A stretch of DNA of 19,840 nt. Origin: JACZWL01 sp046756445. GTDB taxonomy: Bacteria > Pseudomonadota > Gammaproteobacteria > Steroidobacterales > Woeseiaceae. Where the stretch lies: assembly GCA_046756445.1 (NCBI GenBank), contig JBHHWI010000056.1, forward strand, positions 1 through 19,840. The letters run 5' to 3'. The notes under the pieces are model-generated. The model ran no database searches and had not been told where the DNA came from. It saw only the letters and a program-made list of their open reading frames with translations. The translations under genes and the position numbers were made by a program. Below are positions 1 through 7,286 of this stretch, in pieces; position 1 is the first letter of the stretch; the number at the start of each line of letters is the position of its first letter.

Positions 1-78
1 GCTATCTGGGCGATAGTTGGCGTGTATCTCGGCAGGTCCTATCATCTTGCTGCTGCGGATTTGCGCCTCGACGAATAA
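1..78 (+). CDS. C-terminal end of an unidentified protein, probably membrane-bound (partial)
   Basis: An open frame enters from the left edge and stops at TAA 76-78. The 25 residues read AIWAIVGVYLGRSYHLAAAD and then LRLDE. The first dozen residues are hydrophobic enough for the end of a membrane helix, and the rest is a short polar tail. The stop lies 12 bases before the thiolase start, which fits a co-directional operon. The fragment is too short to name a family. That it is a real gene end is inferred from the sensible composition and tight spacing. Confidence 0.5.
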   Translation, partial: AIWAIVGVYLGRSYHLAAADLRLDE

Positions 79-90
79 AAGGGAGCGAAT

Positions 91-1299
91 ATGCCGGAAG
101 CCTGGATTTGCGACGCCGTTCGCACGCCGATCGGACGATATGGCGGCGCGCTGTCACCGGTGCGGACCGACGACCTCGGCGCCGTTCCCATCCGTGCGCT
201 CATCGGGCGGAACAAGGGACTGCCCCCTGAGATCGTCGATGACGTGCTGCTGGGCTGTGCCAATCAGGCGGGAGAGGACAATCGAAACGTGGCCCGCATG
301 TCTTCGCTGCTCGCAGGCCTGCCGGCTTCGGTGCCCGCTGCAACGGTGAACCGCCTCTGCGGATCAGGCATGAACGCGCTCGGCAATGCGGCGCATGCGA
401 TCAGGGCCGGCGCTGCGAATGTCGTTCTCGCCGGCGGCGTCGAGTCGATGTCGCGTGCGCCTTTCGTGCTCGCGAAATCCACGATGGCCTTCGGCCGCAA
501 TGCGGAAGTCTACGATACGACACTGGGCTGGCGGTTCGTCAACCGCAAACTCGAGGAACAATACGGTGTCGATTCGATGGCCGAAACCGCGGAAAACGTC
601 GCCGACGATTTCGGCATCTCGCGCCAGGACCAGGACCGGTTCGCTTTGCGCAGTCAGCAAAGAGCGGCCGGCGCGATTTCGAGCGGGCGGATGAAAGACG
701 AGATCACCCCGGTCGAGGTGCCGCAACGGCGGGGCGACGCTGTCGTTGTCGACACCGACGAGCACCCGCGCGGGGATTCGACGATCGAGGGCCTGGCGAA
801 ACTCAGGCCCATCGTGCGCGAAAAGGGCACGGTGACCGCCGGTAATGCTTCCGGAATCAACGATGGCGCCTGCGCCCTTCTGCTCGCGTCGGACCAGGCG
901 TTGACGGAGCACGGGCTCGAGCCGTTGGCGCGAGTCGTGACCTGGGCCGTGGCGGGGGTCGAGCCGAGGATCATGGGCATCGGCCCGGTGCCGGCGTCGC
1001 AGAAGGCCTTGCGTCACGCGGGGCTGGGTATCGATCAAATGGATGTGATCGAGCTCAACGAAGCGTTTGCCGCCCAGGGCCTCGCAGTGCTGCGGGAGCT
1101 CGGTGTCGCCGATGACGCAAACCACGTCAACCCGAATGGCGGCGCCATCGCACTCGGACATCCGCTCGGCATGTCGGGAGCCCGCCTGGTCACGACCGCC
1201 GCCTATCAGCTGCGGCGCACGCAGGATCGGTATGCGCTTTGCACGATGTGCATCGGCGTGGGGCAGGGCATCGCGATGATCATCGAGCGCGCGTCGTAA
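91..1299 (+). CDS. pcaF: Acetyl-CoA acyltransferase (thiolase), PcaF-like 3-oxoadipyl-CoA thiolase
   Basis: Thiolase of 402 residues, the full family length. It should cleave a 3-oxoacyl-CoA with CoA to give acetyl-CoA and a shortened acyl-CoA in the cytoplasm. Visible motifs are the N-terminal VRTPIGRYGGALS, the nucleophile Cys90 in NRLCGSGMNA, NEAFAAQ, the active-site His357 in GGAIALGHPLG and the second catalytic Cys387 in CIGVGQG. The N-terminal block and the C-terminal CIGVGQGIAMIIER are characteristic of 3-oxoadipyl-CoA thiolases (PcaF/PaaJ), but no other pca or paa gene is present, so the substrate is uncertain and a general 3-ketoacyl-CoA thiolase is possible. A GGGAG Shine-Dalgarno at 81-85 supports the ATG at 91. 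The next gene begins one base after its stop codon. Confidence 0.85.
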   Translation: MPEAWICDAVRTPIGRYGGALSPVRTDDLGAVPIRALIGRNKGLPPEIVDDVLLGCANQAGEDNRNVARMSSLLAGLPASVPAATVNRLCGSGMNALGNAAHAIRAGAANVVLAGGVESMSRAPFVLAKSTMAFGRNAEVYDTTLGWRFVNRKLEEQYGVDSMAETAENVADDFGISRQDQDRFALRSQQRAAGAISSGRMKDEITPVEVPQRRGDAVVVDTDEHPRGDSTIEGLAKLRPIVREKGTVTAGNASGINDGACALLLASDQALTEHGLEPLARVVTWAVAGVEPRIMGIGPVPASQKALRHAGLGIDQMDVIELNEAFAAQGLAVLRELGVADDANHVNPNGGAIALGHPLGMSGARLVTTAAYQLRRTQDRYALCTMCIGVGQGIAMIIERAS

Positions 1300-1300
1300 G

Positions 1301-1879
1301 ATGAGTATTGCCCGGGACCTGAAACAGAATCTGCAGAGGCTTGCAGAGCGAATCCGCGGACGGCGCACGGTGGCGCTGTATTTGCAGACGCCCGTGGACC
1401 GGCAAGTCGTGCTCGATGCCATCGAGGTGGCGCGCTGGGCACCGAACCATCATGTAACGGAGCCGTGGCATTTCTATCTGCTGGGCGACCAAACCATGAA
1501 GGAAAATGTCGAACTCATTCGGAGAATCACGTCGGAAAACGGGGGCGCGGACAAAGGCGACTTCAAGGCAAAGGCCGCGGCGGCAATACCGGGCTGGCTG
1601 GTACTTACCTGCAGGAAATCCGAGGACGAGGTGTTGCAGCGTGAAGACTATGCGAGCTGCTGCTGTGCCATGCAGAACCTGATGCTTTATCTGTCGGAGG
1701 CAGGCGTCGGCTCGAAATGGGCCACGGGCGCGATCGCCGAGGACGGGCGCTTCCTCGACATGCTCGGCATCGACCGGGAGAAGGAGCTGGTCGTCGGTAT
1801 CCTGCGATACGGCTATCCGAAGATCACTCCGATCCAATCGAGGAAAGACCTCGGCGAGATCGTCACCGAACTGGATTAG
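1301..1879 (+). CDS. Nitroreductase-family flavoprotein
   Basis: A 192-residue protein of the small FMN-dependent nitroreductase family, which usually forms cytoplasmic homodimers reducing nitro groups, quinones or similar acceptors with NAD(P)H. An N-terminal RGRRTVALY with PVDRQVVLDAIEVARWAPNHH gives the FMN-contacting start of the fold. The middle has the dimer-helix region LMLYLSEAGVGSKWATG, and the C-terminus has VVGILRYGYPK. The stretch ASCCCAMQN carries three adjacent cysteines; their role is unknown. The start lies one base after the thiolase stop and only six bases separate its stop from the next ATG, so the three genes are probably co-transcribed. The substrate cannot be read from sequence; the relatives best known to me are YdjA-like nitroreductases. 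Confidence 0.85.
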   Translation: MSIARDLKQNLQRLAERIRGRRTVALYLQTPVDRQVVLDAIEVARWAPNHHVTEPWHFYLLGDQTMKENVELIRRITSENGGADKGDFKAKAAAAIPGWLVLTCRKSEDEVLQREDYASCCCAMQNLMLYLSEAGVGSKWATGAIAEDGRFLDMLGIDREKELVVGILRYGYPKITPIQSRKDLGEIVTELD

Positions 1880-1885
1880 AAAACG

Positions 1886-2701
1886 ATGAGTATCGAGATG
1901 AACCGCAGAGATCTGTTCAAGAAGGCATCCGCGGTGGCCGCTGCAGGCTTTACGGCCGGCATGACGTTCGAGGCGAAGGCCGACGCGCTGGAGCACGCGA
2001 TGATCGGCGAGCTGAATTACAAGGTCCCCGAGCCACCGGCGTTCTGTGACGTGAACTGGCCGAAGCCGGTCCCCGACTTCGAGGCAATGGCGAGGGATAC
2101 ACGGCCGAATCTGATGCATAAGGATCCGCGCTTGCCGGAGATGCCGGGTCGGCCGACACTGATCGATTTTTTCAAGCTGCGCTGGGCTCCGTCGCTCCAC
2201 GTGCTGCAGAGCGCAAACATCGCGCTCGAGAAAAACATGGAGGAAAAAGTAATCATTGCCTGCCTGTTGCACGACATTGCGGTCGGCGGTCTGATTCGCA
2301 CCGATCATGGTTACTGGGCCGCACAGCTTCTCGGGCCCTATGTCGACGAGGAAGTCTCATGGGCGATACGGGCGCATCAGATACTCAGGTTTTTTCCCGA
2401 CGAGTCGGTGGGCTACGAGTATCCCGAAGCCTACATCCGGTATTTCGGTGAAGACTATGAGCCGCCGCGGTACATCGTCGACGCATACGAGAAAGCGCGC
2501 AACCACAAGTGGTATATGACCGCTCGCCTGATTACACTGAACGATCTCTATTCGTTCGAACCCGGCGTCGAGCCGGACATCGACCAGTTCGAGGACATCA
2601 TCGGACGGAATTTCAGGCAGCCGAGGGAAGGACTCGGTTTCGATCAAAGCGCGGTCGCCCATATGTGGCGGTCAATGATCTGGCCGAACAACTTCCTCTA
2701 G
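1886..2701 (+). CDS. Tat-exported HD-domain protein, candidate di-iron oxygenase (PhnZ/MIOX-like)
   Basis: A 271-residue protein. The N-terminus has a twin-arginine signal: MNRRDLFKK, a hydrophobic alanine-rich stretch, then a cleavage-like AKA at residues 30-32, implying folded export with a bound cofactor. The mature part holds an HD domain: His105 (SLHVLQ), His129-Asp130 (CLLHDIAV), His141 (DHGYWAAQLLG), His164 (IRAHQ) and Asp220 (LNDLYSF). This 4-His/2-Asp set and its spacing resemble the di-iron oxygenases PhnZ and MIOX more than an ordinary phosphohydrolase. The substrate is unknown. Start could be Met1 or Met5; neither has a strong ribosome site. The last 30 bases overlap the convergent MFS gene. 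Seen: signal and residues. Inferred: metal site and oxygenase activity. A metal-dependent phosphohydrolase is the alternative. Confidence 0.7.
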   Translation: MSIEMNRRDLFKKASAVAAAGFTAGMTFEAKADALEHAMIGELNYKVPEPPAFCDVNWPKPVPDFEAMARDTRPNLMHKDPRLPEMPGRPTLIDFFKLRWAPSLHVLQSANIALEKNMEEKVIIACLLHDIAVGGLIRTDHGYWAAQLLGPYVDEEVSWAIRAHQILRFFPDESVGYEYPEAYIRYFGEDYEPPRYIVDAYEKARNHKWYMTARLITLNDLYSFEPGVEPDIDQFEDIIGRNFRQPREGLGFDQSAVAHMWRSMIWPNNFL

Positions 2702-3886
2702 GCTGAAAAACAGCGGGCGGCACAGGAAAACCACCGTCGTCAGGGCCCCGGCAGTTCCCAGGATCATCGTGACGTTGCCGATCGAGCCGTCATAAAGCGA
2801 GCTGCTGATCAGGGATCCTGCGGTGCTTGCGAGGCTTTGTGTGGTCCCGATGATTGAAGACGCCGTGCCCGCTATCCGGGGCACGGGATCGAGCGCCAGC
2901 GCGGTCGCGTTCGGCATCAGAATGCCGACACCGAAGCCGAACAGGCAAATGTTTCCCCACAGGAACCAGAAATTCGCCTCATCCGACCAGGCGATAATCA
3001 AGAGCTGTACTGATGCAATGCCGATCACAATCGCGCCGGCGCCGATCATGCGGATGACGCCGTGCGTCAGGACCAGGTGGCGGTTGAGTGTGGACGCCGC
3101 CAGTATCGAGAGCCCCCAAAGCGCGAAAATCAGCCCGAAAGCGCGCACCGAGAATCCGTAGATTTCGATGACGATCGCGGAGGAAGCCGTAATCATGGCG
3201 AGGAACCCGGCTGCCGGCAGAATCAGGAGCAACAGCCCGAATCGGCTTCTCCGGTGAGAGAAGAATGCCTTCACGCCCGACCATAACTGGCGCACGGGAT
3301 GTTCCCGGCGGGCGGGTCTGTGCGTCTCCTGCAGGGCGGTGTTCACGCCCAGAAGAATCAATGCGCCGAATACGGCGACCGCGATGAACGGAGCCCGCCA
3401 TCCCCAGGCGAAGACCAGAAACGCGCCGGCGATCGGCGCCAGGATGGGAGCCGCGGTAAAGATCATGACCATGACCGACATCAGCCTCGCAGCATGGGCG
3501 CCGCTGGCGATGTCGCGGACGATCGCCCGCGATATGACGACGCCGACTGATCCGCCGAGGCCCTGGACGAATCGTGCAGCGATCAAGAGGTCGATACTGT
3601 CCGTCATGGCGCAAACGACGCCGGCGATCGTGAACAGGCCGATGCCACAGTACAGGACAGGCATTCGGCCGACGCGGTCCGATATCAGACCGGCGGGAAG
3701 CTGGCCGATTGCAATGCCGGCCATGAACAGGCCGACGACCCGTTGTCCGACCGACATCCTTGTCACAAGCTCGCGGACCATGTCGGGAAAGGCGGGCATG
3801 CTCATGTCGACTGTCACGGCCGCGATTCCGGTCAGGAGGCCGAGGACCAGCACGAATCTACGCTTGCTCGCGAGGCCGGTATTCAT
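2672..3886 (-). CDS. MFS transporter, Bcr/CflA (DHA1) family
   Basis: A 404-residue, strongly hydrophobic inner-membrane protein with a pattern consistent with 12 transmembrane helices. Features of the Bcr/CflA drug-exporter group are the TM1 motif VDMSMPAFPDM, the loop-2/3 motif GLISDRVGRMPVLY (the MFS G-x-x-x-DRxGRR-type signature) and RFVQGLGGSVGVVISRAIVRDI in TM4-5. It is read leftward and begins 12 bases after the hutI stop, so it is probably transcribed with hutI from the HutC-controlled divergent region. Its 3' end overlaps the HD-domain gene by 30 bases, tail to tail. Family members mostly export small molecules. A role in moving histidine, urocanate or a pathway product is only inferred from position. 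Confidence 0.85.
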   Translation of the reverse strand: MNTGLASKRRFVLVLGLLTGIAAVTVDMSMPAFPDMVRELVTRMSVGQRVVGLFMAGIAIGQLPAGLISDRVGRMPVLYCGIGLFTIAGVVCAMTDSIDLLIAARFVQGLGGSVGVVISRAIVRDIASGAHAARLMSVMVMIFTAAPILAPIAGAFLVFAWGWRAPFIAVAVFGALILLGVNTALQETHRPARREHPVRQLWSGVKAFFSHRRSRFGLLLLILPAAGFLAMITASSAIVIEIYGFSVRAFGLIFALWGLSILAASTLNRHLVLTHGVIRMIGAGAIVIGIASVQLLIIAWSDEANFWFLWGNICLFGFGVGILMPNATALALDPVPRIAGTASSIIGTTQSLASTAGSLISSSLYDGSIGNVTMILGTAGALTTVVFLCRPLFFSLEEVVRPDH

Positions 3887-3898
3887 TGCGGATCCCGA

Positions 3899-5122
3899 TC
3901 AGGCGCGAAGGATTTCGCGTCCCGCGACGAACAGATCGGTCAGCTCGTTCAATCCGAGCCAGTACGACAGTTCCCTGGGGTGGCCGATGTCCCATACCGC
4001 GACGTCGGCGCGCTTGCCGGTCTCGAGCGTCCCCCGGTCATGCAAAAGACCCAGAGCTCGAGCGGCCTCTCTGGTGACGCCGGCAAGACATTCCTCGGGC
4101 GTCAATCGGAACAGGGACGTCGCGAGATGCATCACGGCGCGCAGCGAGCAGAGCGGCGACGTGCCGGGGTTGCAGTCGGTGGCGACGGCAATCGGCACCC
4201 GCCTTGCCCTGAGCTGGGCCACGGGGGGCGGCTGCGTCTCGCCGAGCGTGAGAAAAGCGCCCGGCAGGAGCACGGCGACGCAGCCGGCCCGGGCGAGCGC
4301 GGCTACGCCGTTCGCGGACGCGTACTCGAGGTGGTCCGCCGACAGGGCATGGAAACTCGCGGCGAGTTCCGCGCCGCCGCCGTCCGAGAGCTGATCTGCA
4401 TGAAGCTTCACCGGCAGCTTCAATTCCCGGGCGCTGCCGAACAGTCGCGCGAGCTGGTCGGCGGAAAAAGCGATCGTTTCACAGTAGCCATCGACGGCAT
4501 CGACGAGTCCTTCCTCGGCCGCTCGCGGCAGCGCCTGATCGCACAACATGCCGATGTAGTCATCCGCCTTCCCCTCGAACTCCGGCGGGATCGTGTGGGC
4601 GCCGAGAAACGAGGTCGATGTCGATATGCCGGATGATCCGGCCAGGGACCGCGCGACGCGGAGCATCTTCAGTTCGTTGTCGACGTCGAGGCCGTAACCC
4701 GACTTGATCTCCACGGTCGCCACCCCCTCGCACGCGAGCGCGTGCAGCCGTACCGCCGCCGAGTTCGCGAGCTCGTCCGGAGAAGCACGGCGGGTCGCGT
4801 CGACGGTCGACAGGATGCCGCCGCCTGCCCTGGCTATCTCCTCGTACGTGGCGCCGCCGAGCCGCTGCTCGAACTCCACGGCGCGATTGCCGCCGAATAC
4901 GATGTGGGTATGACAGTCGATCAAGGCAGGGGTCAGCCATCGGCCGTTCATCGGGCGCGTCTTGCAGTTGATCGCGGAGGGCAGCTCGTCCTCTCGCCCG
5001 ACCCAGGCGATCTTGCCGTCGGCGATGCCGAGCGCCCCGTTCTCGATGATGCCGTAGCCGATGGCCGGATCCCGCATGGTGGCGATGTGGACATCGGTCA
5101 GCTTGAGGTCCCATGAGGGCAT
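3899..5122 (-). CDS. hutI: Imidazolonepropionase
   Basis: Cytoplasmic zinc amidohydrolase that opens 4-imidazolone-5-propionate to N-formimino-L-glutamate, the third step of histidine breakdown. The protein of 407 residues has the metal-binding IDCHTHIVFGGNR (His71, His73), the substrate region EQRLGGATYEEIARAGGGI, VEIKSGYGL, FLGAHTIPPEF, the metal ligand region KLHADQLSD, SADHLEYAS and the late ATDCNPGTSP with the metal-binding Asp. I chose the ATG at 5122 (MPSWDLKL) over the upstream ATG at 5164. The extra 14 residues are unlike the family, a GGGGA sits a few bases ahead, and the longer start would crowd the operator. It is divergent from hutF, separated by a control region containing the HutC palindrome. 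Confidence 0.95.
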   Translation of the reverse strand: MPSWDLKLTDVHIATMRDPAIGYGIIENGALGIADGKIAWVGREDELPSAINCKTRPMNGRWLTPALIDCHTHIVFGGNRAVEFEQRLGGATYEEIARAGGGILSTVDATRRASPDELANSAAVRLHALACEGVATVEIKSGYGLDVDNELKMLRVARSLAGSSGISTSTSFLGAHTIPPEFEGKADDYIGMLCDQALPRAAEEGLVDAVDGYCETIAFSADQLARLFGSARELKLPVKLHADQLSDGGGAELAASFHALSADHLEYASANGVAALARAGCVAVLLPGAFLTLGETQPPPVAQLRARRVPIAVATDCNPGTSPLCSLRAVMHLATSLFRLTPEECLAGVTREAARALGLLHDRGTLETGKRADVAVWDIGHPRELSYWLGLNELTDLFVAGREILRA

Positions 5123-5145
5123 CGGGAGTCCCCGGGCAAGGTGGA

Positions 5146-5174
5146 TTGCAATCAACGGTAGCATGCACTAGCCT
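5146..5174 (+). promoter_or_regulatory. Possible sigma70 promoter of hutF operon
   Basis: TTGCAA at 5146-5151 and TAGCCT at 5169-5174 are spaced 17 bases apart and would place the -10 element directly against the HutC palindrome. The -35 matches consensus at four of six positions and the -10 at only three, so this is a weak prediction supported mainly by its position. Confidence 0.3.
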
Positions 5175-5183
5175 GTATATACA
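5174..5183. promoter_or_regulatory. HutC operator (TGTATATACA palindrome)
   Basis: The perfect 10-base palindrome TGTATATACA lies in the 83-base gap between the divergent hutI (start 5122) and hutF (start 5206). TGTATATACA is, from established knowledge of Pseudomonas and related hut loci, the core site recognised by the GntR-family repressor HutC, which urocanate releases. hutC itself is the second gene of the rightward operon, so a negative feedback loop is expected. One site could control both divergent transcripts. It ends 22 bases before the hutF start, a position that would block a promoter or early elongation. Confidence 0.85.
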
Positions 5184-5205
5184 ACCGGACCAGGGGAACC
5201 GCTGC

Positions 5206-6522
5206 ATGAGCTCGATTTACGCCAGAAGAGCCTTGCTGCCCGGCGGCTGGGCCGAGAACGTGCGCCTGGACGTTTCGGGCGGGAGGATCGGGGCTGTCGG
5301 ACGGGGCGTGACGGTCGCCGGTGACGAATTTCAAGCCGGGGTTGTCATACCCGGCGTCTGCAATGCCCACAGCCACGCTTTTCAGCGGGCGCTGGTCGGG
5401 CATGCCGAGAGGCGCTCACCGGCCGGCAAGGACGATTTCTGGACCTGGCGCAATGAGATGTATCGCCTCGCGAGCAAGGTCGATTCGGAAATGGTGAAGA
5501 TCATCGCCAGGCAGGCCTACTCCGAAATGCTTGCCGCGGGGTTCACGACTGTCGTCGAGTTCCATTATCTGCATCAAACGGATATCGAAGCCATTGTCTC
5601 GGCAGCCGAAGAGTCCGGCATTCGGCTCACGATCGTTCCGACGCTCTACGAGCGCGCAGGATTCGATAATCCGGCGCCCGATGGCGTACAGGAGCTCTTT
5701 GTCAAAACATTCGATGAATTCATCTCTCTTTATGAGCATACGAAGACCCTGGCCGGCGAGCGCGTCGGGATTGGCGTCGGCATTCACAGCCTGCGTGCGG
5801 TTACCAAACAGTCGATTGACGGTCTCTCCGAGCTTGCCGAATCCGAGGGCGTTCCGCTTCACATTCACCTCGCCGAGCAACAGCGCGAAGTGGACGAGTG
5901 TCTGTCGCACTACCGCACGAGGCCCGCGCGCTGGTTGCTCGATCGATGCGAGGTAGACGCCGGTTGGTGCCTCGTGCACGCGACACATCTCGAGGAAGAC
6001 GAAATAGCGGCTATCGCTCAATCGGGAGCCGTCGCCTGTCTCTGTCCGACCACGGAAGCCAATCTGGGTGACGGCGTATTCCCGCTGGAATCCTATCTCG
6101 GAAGTGGTGGAAATATCGCCGTCGGCTCCGACAGCCAGGTCACGATCGACCCCTTCGAAGAGCTGCGGCTGCTGGAATACGGTCAGCGCCTTACGTCACG
6201 GTCCAGAAATGTCGCCGCAGCGGATGGCGGACATGTCGGTCAGACGCTGTTCGAGCTGGTCACCGCGGGCGGGAGCCTGGCCTCCGGGCAGGCGGCCGGC
6301 AGGCTGGAGCCGGGTGCCATGGCCGATCTCGTCGTTCTCGATGACGCCGACCCGATGCTGATCGGCCACCAAACCGACTCGCTGATGGACGCGCTGGTCT
6401 TTTCCGGTTACCCGGTGCCGGTACAGCGGGTCATGGTCCACGGGGAGTGGCGGATTCTCGAGGGCCAGCATGTCGATCTGGACGTCGCAGCTTTTGGACG
6501 CGTCGTCGCGGAGCTGCGATGA
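5206..6522 (+). CDS. hutF: Formimidoylglutamate deiminase
   Basis: Amidohydrolase-superfamily enzyme that converts N-formimino-L-glutamate to N-formyl-L-glutamate and ammonia, the first step of the two-step HutF/HutG branch. The 438-residue protein shows the metal-binding NAHSHAFQRALVGHAERR (His55, His57), the family block DFWTWRNEMYRLA, LHIHLAEQQREVDECL (His219, His221), LVHATHLEEDE (His258, His261) and the catalytic Asp309 in VGSDSQ. The ATG at 5206 is preceded by AGGGGA at a good distance; an in-frame ATG at 5113 would add 31 unrelated residues and run through the operator. First gene of the rightward hut operon. Its TGA overlaps the hutC start as ATGA. The use of HutF with HutG means formate, not formamide, is released. 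Confidence 0.95.
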   Translation: MSSIYARRALLPGGWAENVRLDVSGGRIGAVGRGVTVAGDEFQAGVVIPGVCNAHSHAFQRALVGHAERRSPAGKDDFWTWRNEMYRLASKVDSEMVKIIARQAYSEMLAAGFTTVVEFHYLHQTDIEAIVSAAEESGIRLTIVPTLYERAGFDNPAPDGVQELFVKTFDEFISLYEHTKTLAGERVGIGVGIHSLRAVTKQSIDGLSELAESEGVPLHIHLAEQQREVDECLSHYRTRPARWLLDRCEVDAGWCLVHATHLEEDEIAAIAQSGAVACLCPTTEANLGDGVFPLESYLGSGGNIAVGSDSQVTIDPFEELRLLEYGQRLTSRSRNVAAADGGHVGQTLFELVTAGGSLASGQAAGRLEPGAMADLVVLDDADPMLIGHQTDSLMDALVFSGYPVPVQRVMVHGEWRILEGQHVDLDVAAFGRVVAELR

Positions 6523-7286
6523 CGCCCAGGCAAAAACCCCGCTATCAGCAACTCAAGGAAATGATCGTCGGCCGGATCATGTCGGGCGAGCTTCGCCCGC
6601 GCGACCGCGTGCCATCGGAGAACGAACTCGTCGACGCGATGAAGGTATCGCGAATGACGGCGAACCGCGCCCTGCGGGAACTGACGGACGAGGGATATGT
6701 CGATCGGGTCGCCGGCCTCGGCACCTTCGTTTCGGACCTGAAGGCCGGCTCGCATGTTCTCGAAGTGCGCAACATCGCCGACGAGATCGAAAGACGCGGG
6801 CACGCGTATTCGGCGATCGTTCTCAAGCAGGAACGTCTGGCGACAAACGGCGAGATTCGGGAAGCGCTGAGGGCGCCCGCAGACAGCGACGTATATCACG
6901 TGAAGGTCGTGCACGCGGAAAACGGCGTGCCGATCCAGCTGGAGGATCGCTACGTGCTCGGCGACTTTGCGCCGGACTGCCTGAGGCAGGATTTTTCGAA
7001 GATTACGCCGAGCGCCTGGCTGAGCGGGATTTCGCCCCTGCAGGAAGCCGAACACATCGTGCGCGCGGCCATGCCGGACGAAGACGTACGCAAGAGCCTG
7101 ATGATGGATGAGCAGAAACCCTGCCTGGTGGTCCTGCGGCGAACCTGGGCGCACGGCGTACCCGTCAGCTTCGCGCGATTGCACCATCCTGGCGACCGAT
7201 TCGAACTGACCGGGCACTACGCGCCGCCGGGTATCAAGAAGAGCAAGTCAGCCGAGCTTGTCGAGCTGGGGAAACTACACCGATGA
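6519..7286 (+). CDS. hutC: Histidine utilisation repressor, GntR family
   Basis: A 255-residue DNA-binding repressor. Residues 8-75 form the GntR winged helix-turn-helix (RYQQLKEMIVGRI, VPSENELVDAMKVSRMTANR, ALRELTDEGYVDRVAGLGTF). The rest is a UTRA effector domain of the HutC type, in which urocanate is the known inducer. I chose ATG 6519 because MTPRQKPRYQQLK matches the usual start and overlaps the hutF stop as ATGA; the longer in-frame start at 6447 lies inside hutF. Autoregulation through the TGTATATACA site at 5174 is expected. Its stop overlaps the hutU start by 4 bases. Confidence 0.95.
   Translation: MTPRQKPRYQQLKEMIVGRIMSGELRPRDRVPSENELVDAMKVSRMTANRALRELTDEGYVDRVAGLGTFVSDLKAGSHVLEVRNIADEIERRGHAYSAIVLKQERLATNGEIREALRAPADSDVYHVKVVHAENGVPIQLEDRYVLGDFAPDCLRQDFSKITPSAWLSGISPLQEAEHIVRAAMPDEDVRKSLMMDEQKPCLVVLRRTWAHGVPVSFARLHHPGDRFELTGHYAPPGIKKSKSAELVELGKLHR

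Noticed and set aside
364..1422. Minus-strand open frame of 352 codons over the thiolase gene
   Set aside because: Arg/His-rich composition, no recognisable motif, and full overlap with an intact thiolase gene. It is a shadow of codon bias.
1280..2308. Minus-strand open frame of 342 codons over the nitroreductase and HD-domain genes
   Set aside because: It spans two well-supported genes in reverse and has no domain signature.
3339..4394. Plus-strand open frame of 351 codons across the MFS/hutI junction
   Set aside because: It crosses a gene junction in reverse and shows repetitive Arg/Thr/Pro composition with no motif.
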